From Lates calcarifer (lineage: Eukaryota > Chordata > Actinopteri > Centropomidae): 64,000 nucleotides of DNA. How positions within the stretch are numbered: the stretch's first letter is position 1; each line of letters opens with the position of its first letter. The notes below the pieces were generated by a model. That model was not told the origin of the DNA. It did no database searches and saw only the letters and a list, made by a program, of their open reading frames with translations. This document shows, one piece after another, positions 48,601 through 57,600 of this stretch. A program made the translations under genes and the position numbers. The stretch is from NCBI RefSeq assembly GCF_001640805.2, contig NW_026116709.1:1-64000 (forward strand). The letters run 5' to 3'.

Positions 48601-51600
48601 TAGAAGGAACAGTGCCAGTCGTCAATGATAGACTTGCAATATACAGCGCTGCAGGGCCCAAGACTGGCCAGAGATCTTTGGAGAGTTTACCTGGTAAAGG
48701 GTCAAGAAGGCAGGTAGCGGGTTTAGAAGCCAACACCAGCTTAGACAATGAATCAAGAGATACAGTATCAAAACTCATTTGAGCAAAAACTCTCTGAGAC
48801 TCAATGTAATGCTCAGCTAGTTCTGCAGCAGATGCTGGAGAGGAGGAACTGATATTTAGTTGAATCTCATCAATTTTACTGCAGAAAAAATTATGAAACT
48901 CATGAGTTGTAAAGGGCGAGCAGCGTTTTTGCAATGTTGCACACTGCCTTTTGGGTATTTATTTATTAGAATAGCCACACAAAATGAAAATAAATCTTCA
49001 AGTAAGAGACTTGTTGAAGAGTTATTTTCATTTTTGTGAGACAGAAATGCATACGACATGTCAACATGAAAATAAATAACCAGCCAGAACAAGAGGAAGG
49101 CAACCAAAAGTGATGATTATTTAAAATAATAGTAATACTAAAAGTGAAAATAAAAATTTTCAAGGGCAAATGGCGTATTTTTATTTATTCACCACACCTC
49201 ACTTATTTGTTGAAAATGATTAATAGTAAACCTGTCCAACTGACTCTTTTCTAACTTTTCATGCTCCTTATCATTAAGATGGGTTTCCTGTATATTAGGA
49301 TAACAGCTTTTTGTGTTTGGTAGATACAGAGGGTAGTTTTAACTTATTACTATTACACTTTTTTAGAATCATAATTCAGTTTATTGACAAGGTATGCTAA
49401 AACATACAGTAGAGGGAATTTGGCTTCAAGGTTTGAAAATGCATAAAATTGCATTTTCAGTCACACTCTAACAAACAGCATGGTAGAGCCTTGGAATCAG
49501 TCCATTTTGGCACCGTGAGTTTCACAGACTTTTGGAATTTTTAAGAATAAGTTTTTCTTATATGACATTATCTGACACAGTGGGGACAGGCTCCAGCCCC
49601 CTGCCCACCAGCGCAACCCTTAGCGGATAAGCAGTATAGATAATGGATGGATGGATGGACATTATCTGACATTGTATTTCTTTGCTTGTTGACAGAGGAC
49701 TCTGCCTGTTCTCTTACTGTGGTCATGACGGGGTCATGAGACACTTTCCTCTTGTTGGAGATTTGCAGATGGGTGGCAAAGGAAAAAACAATTTAAAGTG
49801 TCTTAGTTAAGTGTAGCCAGAGCAGCTTAAAATACACTTTGCCATTGGTTCTACAAGTCTCTGGACTTCTACTGGAGAGATGTGACTGTGAATGCCACAG
49901 CATATGAATCACACCATTTTCATACTCATCAAACCATTCCGTGACCCCTCATGCCATATAGATTGGTGTGTTATCCCATTTCTCCACTCCTTTTTCAGGT
50001 TTTTCCTTTGTCACCCATCTATATTTCCAACTTGACAGCAAAACAAATTTTTTTAACATACTGTACTTGATCTTGATGCATGGTTGTATATTTGTGTGTG
50101 TGTGTGTGTGTGCGTGCGTGTGTGTGCGCGTGCGTATGTGTAGATATACAGGTCTTATTGATGACAGACATCCTGGTATTTCTGCAGGAGAAAGACCAGA
50201 GGTACATCTTTCCAAATCTGGTAAGAAATAGTACTCACATATGTACAAGAGCACAGTAAAAGTAAATTCACTGATGGCTGGAAAAACTATTGTTTATACT
50301 GTTGTTATTTTTTACTTTCTCCAACAATGTAACAACTCCAACAACAATCCACTTCTGTGTGATCCAGGACAAACCTCCAGTGCTGTCCCTTCAGAACCTG
50401 ATAGTTAGGGATATAGCCAATCAGGAGCGAGGCATGTTTCTCATCAGTGACTCCTCCCCTCCTGAGATGTATGAGTTTCATGCTGCCACTAAGGAGGACA
50501 AGAATGTCTGGATACGCCACATCCAGCGCACTGTCAGCAAGTGGGCAAATGCACGAACACAGACAAACATACTAGTACAATGTCGTCCACCTTTTTTAAT
50601 ATATATTAAAAAATACATTTTTGAATATAGCATATAGCATGGTACCAACAACCCCACTGATAAAAAAGCTGCCATAATATTACTGACTTTTATTAACTGA
50701 TTAAGACATGTAATATATTTTGTCATAAATCTAATTTTCAGTGGTTACTTTTATTTAGTTAAAGTCTTGTTTTCATTGTAAAAATATAGGGTGTCAAATA
50801 AAATTTGACCATAGTACTTTACATGTACTATGGAACAGCTCTAGTATGCATATTTCTAATAATCTATGAAAAAGTAATAATATATACCATCATTAGTGTG
50901 GCCTCTTTCCATCAACTGTTGCATGTTTCTGCAGTCTTTTCACTGGTACCATTTATTTAAAAAAAAAAAAAAAAAAAAAAAAAACCTAGTCGGGTGCAGG
51001 GGAAGTTTTGCTGCACACACCAATATCCAATCTGGCTCTGTCACATAATGAAACTGAAAAATATGTACTGTGAAAAAGATGAAAAGCAGGTTTACATGCA
51101 AACATTAAAGTTGAAAATAACAAAGCATTATCCTGAAATGACATTACATGTTATTACTGTAGTTCAGTTTCCCACCTGTGATTTCATGCATACATCACTG
51201 ATAACAGTATTTGTGTTGTCTGTGCTTTTTTGTGTTCAGGTGCCCATCAAGAGAAGAGTTCCCTCTAATAGAGACAGAACACAAGGCCCATCTGAGGAGA
51301 CTCAAAGGTCAGGAGACAAACATTAATGACACAGTCAAAGGAATATTTTCATGTATCCATATGGACCCAATTTTTGTTCAGGTGTACTGGTGATCTGGCA
51401 TTTTCCATTTTGCATGCTGAGGTAATTCCCTCAATTCCACTGGTTTAATATCTTGGTATGACTTATCAGTATTTTCACATTATTAAGTAAAATCATACTT
51501 GTATAAACATCCCTAAAATCACACATCTTCCTTTATTCATCTTTTGCTCACTATTATTTTATGTTTTTCAACCAGCTGATGTGATCATGCAGACAAAAAA

Positions 51601-54600
51601 AGTTGTATTCTGATTAGGGCATTAATACCAGCCACACAAATTAGTGAATGATTCTTAACAGCTCTTTAGTCCATGACTGTATACTGACAGCCTCTATTGT
51701 GGTGAGTTGCACAGCAGATTTGCTGGTTACACTATGCCAGACAATCACAAGTGAGCTCCACCATTAAGACCTGGACAAAGGACAGACTACACAAACACTC
51801 AAGAGGCAGAACCAAGCATATCATTCACTCGACAAGGAGAAGGAGGAGATAGATAGATAGAAACAAGGAGACAGAGGAAATAAGTTTGTCCTGAGGCAAC
51901 AGCCAGGAGAAAGAGAGAAGTCTCACAATTACCACCACTGACATAATTTTTTTTTCTGTTGCTATAAATTCCTGTTTCCACTTAAAAGGATGGTCATAAG
52001 GTGGAGACATGTTTTAAGGTTGTGACAAAGTAGGTTTGGTTAGAATCAGGGTTAGGATAGTGGTTATGGTCCAGGAAATGACTGTGAGTCAATGTAATGT
52101 TCCTTGAAGACAAGGAGATAAGACATGTGTTTGTGTGTGTGTGTGTGTTTCATATCTCAGACACCGTCTTATCTCTCAGGTCCTTTAAACTTTTTGCTCA
52201 GGTCATGTCCTCATGTCAGGCTGCACTGCCCAGGGCAATTCTGTGTTTATTGTATCCATTTTTAAATGGATTTAGTATGCAGTCACATTATCAGTGGTCT
52301 TTCTACTTTCTGTGTTTTGGTACTGTGTGTACTCTGGCCATGGAAAGTACTCACTTTTGATTGTCTGGCAAGTGTTATAAATATGAACTATATATTAACA
52401 TACTTGAGTATGGTACATGTTAACATCAATCAATATAGGTATCACCATTTCACTTTTCATGGTAGATACCTTAGGTAGTTACAGAGAGAAACAATACAAG
52501 AGCACTAGCAATGGATCTTAAAGAACTCGAGACCTACGCCATGGGTTTAAAACTGACAACAGACACAACAATTTAAAGACAGATGTGTGCATTACAACAT
52601 GTATTACATGTACATGGGTGTGTTAGGATTGTGTATCTATTTCATGTGGCAGTAAATAGAGATCGGGTGTTCCTTAGATGTGAGACGGAGAATAGAATAG
52701 GCATGTATTGTATTACATTTGTGTTAAATGTCTAATCAATTCATTGTCCCTCACCACCCATAGCTGACCTCCAGCAGAAGGACCGGGAAATGCTGGAGCT
52801 CCTGCAAGAGAGGGTGACACTATTCTGTGAGTTGGCAGAGGTAACAAGTGGTCAGGAGGGCCTACAGCCTCCCATTACCCGTTACTTGTTCAGGGCAGAC
52901 ACACCCCAAGCTCCCCGTGCAGAAAAATTTCTACTGGATGCCACAGCTGAAGGTAACACACATGTTTCAGGTCAAGTACAAATAAGTATTTGTTAGTTTG
53001 TAAAGAAGGTGAATAATGTTCACATCTAACCCCAACTGGACAGGACAAAAAAAAAAAACTGCACTTGTTTCCAAAACACCAGTTGGTGTTAAAGTTTAAC
53101 ATGCAGAGTGACAGATGTCAGAGAAACAGATTTTACTCAGTGGTGACTGACTTGACAAGTTGGACAAGGCAAGTACAAGTACAAGTACAAGTACAACAAA
53201 ACCTGTTATTTCACTGTTATTTTCACTGGTTAACTGAAACCACCTTAAGCTAAGCAACACAAGACACAGGATGTGAGCCCCTACATCCATTTTCAAAGTG
53301 ATGTGCTTTTTAAATGCAGCCCTGTCCTTTATGACTACTGTCTGGTTTATCAGGCAGCAATAACATATCCCTCTGAGATATTTGGCAGAGTAGTGGCAGA
53401 TGAAAACACATGCATTTTTGCAGGTGCTTATTTTCTCCATGAATGTGATACACTCCAGAAATATCCCAAACATTAAAATATTTTGCATTACTTTGAAACA
53501 AGCAAATCTGGCTGTTAGTGCATTTGTTAAAATAAGTCAGAATTGCTAGCTACCAGATGTCTTAAAATACACATTTCAAGGAATTCTTGATTAGTATAGT
53601 GAATTACATTACATCACAATTTATACTAAGGGATTAATGTACTTATCATAAGATTTCTGTTATTTTTGTTTCTGGATGACAATACCCCACATACAAAACC
53701 TAAATAATATCTGACATAACTTGGTTTTGAACTTATGAACTGGCCTCTGGTAAGGTGGCTATAGCCATGGGAATGTGTCTGAGTCTGTAACTTTGGTTGG
53801 GACTGAAATCTCTCATTAACTACTGAATAGGTGCAGACATTCATGGCCCACAGAGGATGGACCTCAACAAATTTATTTTCTCTTGATGTCTTGTGCAGCA
53901 CTTTTGGTTTGTGACCAGATACCTCAATAACAAACCACTGGATGTTTAGTACCAATTAGCAAATGTCAGCATGCAAACATTCTAAACTTAAGATGGTTAA
54001 CATAGCAAACATTATACCCACTAAACATCAGCCTTATCACTGTGAGCATGTTAACATTCTAAGATTAGGATATTATCTCACAGATATTGTAAAAAAATAA
54101 ATAAATTTAAAAAAACAAAAAAAATTATGTGTATGTGTAGCTCAGTTCTGCCCTTGGTTAAACAGACATCGCAGACTTGTAACTCTTCATAAATCCATGA
54201 CACAGACAGAAAGCAAAGGAGAGAGATGGGGACAGCAATGTAACCTGGTCACTACATTTTTATAGAGACCTGGTCTGATACCCTTATTTGGAGGATGACA
54301 TAGGGACACCAGACACTCACATTGTTTGTTTTAGAGGGCAATGACAAACAACCTGCCTGATTGTTCAAGTCATAGCACTTGTTGCCTATGTAAATGCAGT
54401 AACCAGGTTTAATGCAACCTTGTTGAATAGCTTTTAAAGAAAATGAGCTGAACTGTGGAATAAACTGTGCATTGTGTATGTCTCACTTTTTAAGCAAATC
54501 ACATACCTATCACCTATTTTAAATGATTTGAAATCCTAAATTTTATTTATTTATTTAATTGAGCTACTGACAAAAAACACTGAATTGCCATGTGTTTCTG

Positions 54601-57600
54601 CAGTGGACAGGTTGAGTGAGCTAATTCTGGGTTCCAGTGTGGACATCCCTCTTCTTTGTCATCATAACCACATCGAGGTGGCAGAAACCAGTAAGTCCCT
54701 AAAGATTCAAACTCTCATATTAAATATTATTGAACTCTGTGTTGGTGTCCAGTAACACAAAAGTATCGCAAACAACAAACATTTAAATGACCACACTATG
54801 TACATAAAACAGACACAAGATTCAGTTTTCACACCAAAGTGACAAATAAAGATTTTTATCACACACTGATAACCAGATTTATTAACACGAGAGAGGGAGT
54901 GGGTGTTACATGTGGTCAGAGCAGGTGGAGGTGGACAAGGTGTTACAACTGGTGATACAATTGAGGTCTCAGTGGATAACTGAAGTAAATCCAGCCAAAT
55001 GCACACTTTAAATAAATGATCCAAAGACTGCAGCTAATCCAATTTCAAAAACTCAAGTTCAAATTGTAGTTTAATAAATAATAAAATAGTAAGATGTAAG
55101 CATTGTTGTTCCTGCTTCAAGACTAGTGAGTGACTGTTGTCTTTGTCTCTGCTCAGGTAATCAGGATCTGTTGGTGAATGGAGCCCATGATTTCTGTGCA
55201 GTAAAGGTGAGTTGACATGGCTTTATCAGGTCTGGGTTTGAATGTGGGAATATAGCGACCCCAGACCCCCTCAAAGGATAAGTGGCATAGCAAATGGATG
55301 GATGTTGTGGAGTGTCAAGATGCTCTTTGGTAATCTTAAGGCCTCAGTAATATTTGTTTGGGAGAAGCAGCTTCCTCAGTGATGTCCAGCCGTGGACACC
55401 ATACCCTGTGCACTATTGTGTATAGCTGACAGAGATGTTAAACGGCTCCAATGATTCCTTTAAGCATTTACCTCACTAAGCGTTGTCTCTTTATAGCTAC
55501 AGAACTGAATCATCTCCCATTTATAGACATCTGTCTGACTGTGGACTGCTGAGTATTTAAAGTCTTTGAGGTGACTCTGTAACCCTGTCCAGCTTTGTGT
55601 AAATCAACAATTCTTGATCTTAAGTCTTCTCCAGTCTTTTTTCAAGGCATGGATCACATCAGCAGATCCTTCCTTTGAACAGCAAACTCAAATGTTTGAG
55701 TGTTTTTTATAAGTCAAAGTAGCTCTAACCCACACCTCCAATCATCGTTTCATTGACTGGGCTCCAGGTTTGTTAGCTCCTGACTTCAGTTAGCTTTTTT
55801 TGATGTCATTAGCAGAAGGGCTCACATACTTTTTCCAACCTCCAATGTGAATGTTTTAATGATGTTTCCTATATGGAAAAAAAAAAAAAAACTTTTAGAA
55901 ATGTGATTTTTTTTTTTTTTTTTACTATGTACTAATGTATTATTAATGCCACATGGCTGTATTATGTATATATCATCATTATCTCTCCTCTGTTTGTGGA
56001 TTATTATTGGTTTTTTTTTTTGTTTTTTTTACCATTAAGGATTGCATGAGGAGCCAAGACAGGCCACCACCTGCAGTAAGTAAGGAGGTGAAGTCCCTAT
56101 AATGTGACTGTGTAAACAGATTTAATCATTAAATTTAAGGTGAAGTGGTCAATGTAATGTTCTCTGAAGTTATGCAGACTTGACTCTGTGAGTGTGTGTG
56201 TGTGTGTGTGTATATGTGATGTCAGTAATAAGTGTGCTGCCTGTGTTTAACAGGAGATCTGTCAGAGACTGGTGAATCTCAGTGTTTATCTCCATGCACT
56301 CCAGGTGAGTGGGTTTCTCTATATCTGTTTTCCATTTCCCAAAGAGAGTAAGGGTCTGAAAACAGTACATTAAATTGTCTGCAGTAAATTATAGTATAGA
56401 TACATACAGATATACAGTGTGTGCTCAATGAAGGATGTCACCCACGCTGTATCAGACTTGAATACACAAACAATACATACATTCATTGTTGTTTTGGGCC
56501 TGCTCAGGTTTTTGAAAGCAGTAACATTCTATTTATTTATTTTCTATTTATTACTTTTATTACTCTCACATAAAATAAAAACATTTTTGTTTGTCAAATA
56601 TATTTTTGTTTGTCAAATATATGCTGGTAGCTGAATTTACTGAAACTATTTTTACATGCTTGCTGTGATGGAGGGACAAAAACACACAGATGGAATTTTG
56701 TACTAAAGGACTCTACATATGGAGGATATTCACTTAATTCAAGTCAAACCACTGAAACCTTGTTTTTGCTTCAGATAAAAATTTCAGAAAATATTTTTTA
56801 GTGTATCACACACTGATTGATTGATTTTTTTTTTCAACAATTAGTAATTCTTATGTAACATATATTGTACTACCATTGGTGAATGTTGACCAATTACTGA
56901 ATTGATTGTATATGTGTATAATCATCCTTCCTCTCTTGGATGCATCCCCTTCTTCAGCCTATATTCAGAGGGTAAGTCTGTGAAATCCCTCTCTCAGGTT
57001 AGCTGGGCTCACTGTCCAGGCAGCTAGAAAATCATTACTCTTTGGTGGATGCTGTCCATGGCATTGAACTTATCTCCATTTACTCAAAAGCAGAAAGGAG
57101 AAAAGAATAGGCACACCTCTTCCAGTTAGTGTCACAATTTTCAGCCTGTTAACTCTGAAACTGGATTCTATCATGTCTTGCAGGGTGCTGTCATCAAACA
57201 AGACTCCATCCTGGAATTGCTCCTACAGCCACAGGACACCATGGTGCCAACTACAGGAGGAGTATGGCGCCCTCTCTGGCGAGACGGTGGAAATCGGGAA
57301 GCCACTGTGGGGTCAACCATTGGCGAGCTGGCTCTTTTGCAGAGACAACACAGCCTGCTGCAGGAAGAGTTGCTGAGGCTGCGGGATGCCGAGAGCCGGT
57401 TCAAGGACAGTGAGAGGGCCCGGGCCAAACTGGAGAGGCAGGTCCGGCACATGAAGGTGTGCAGCGAGGCTGCACCTGCTTCCCAGCAACTGGGGGAGCA
57501 GGACTCTCAAGTAAGAACAATTGTATTTTGGAAAACAGTAGAGACAGATTTTAAGAACTGGTGAAAATCAAGAAGCTGAGTTGTCCTAACTTTTTTTCCG

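Noticed and set aside
50152..50220. Exon 13 starting after CAG at 50151
   Set aside because: It breaks the phase with exon 12 and loses three residues that align with human GEF-H1.
56965..56982. Possible 14-base microexon (TTCTTCAG acceptor, GTAAGT donor) between arhgef2 exons 20 and 21
   Set aside because: Its length would shift the frame, and exon 20 to exon 21 already aligns without a gap to human LHGLQAAVAQQDTLME.
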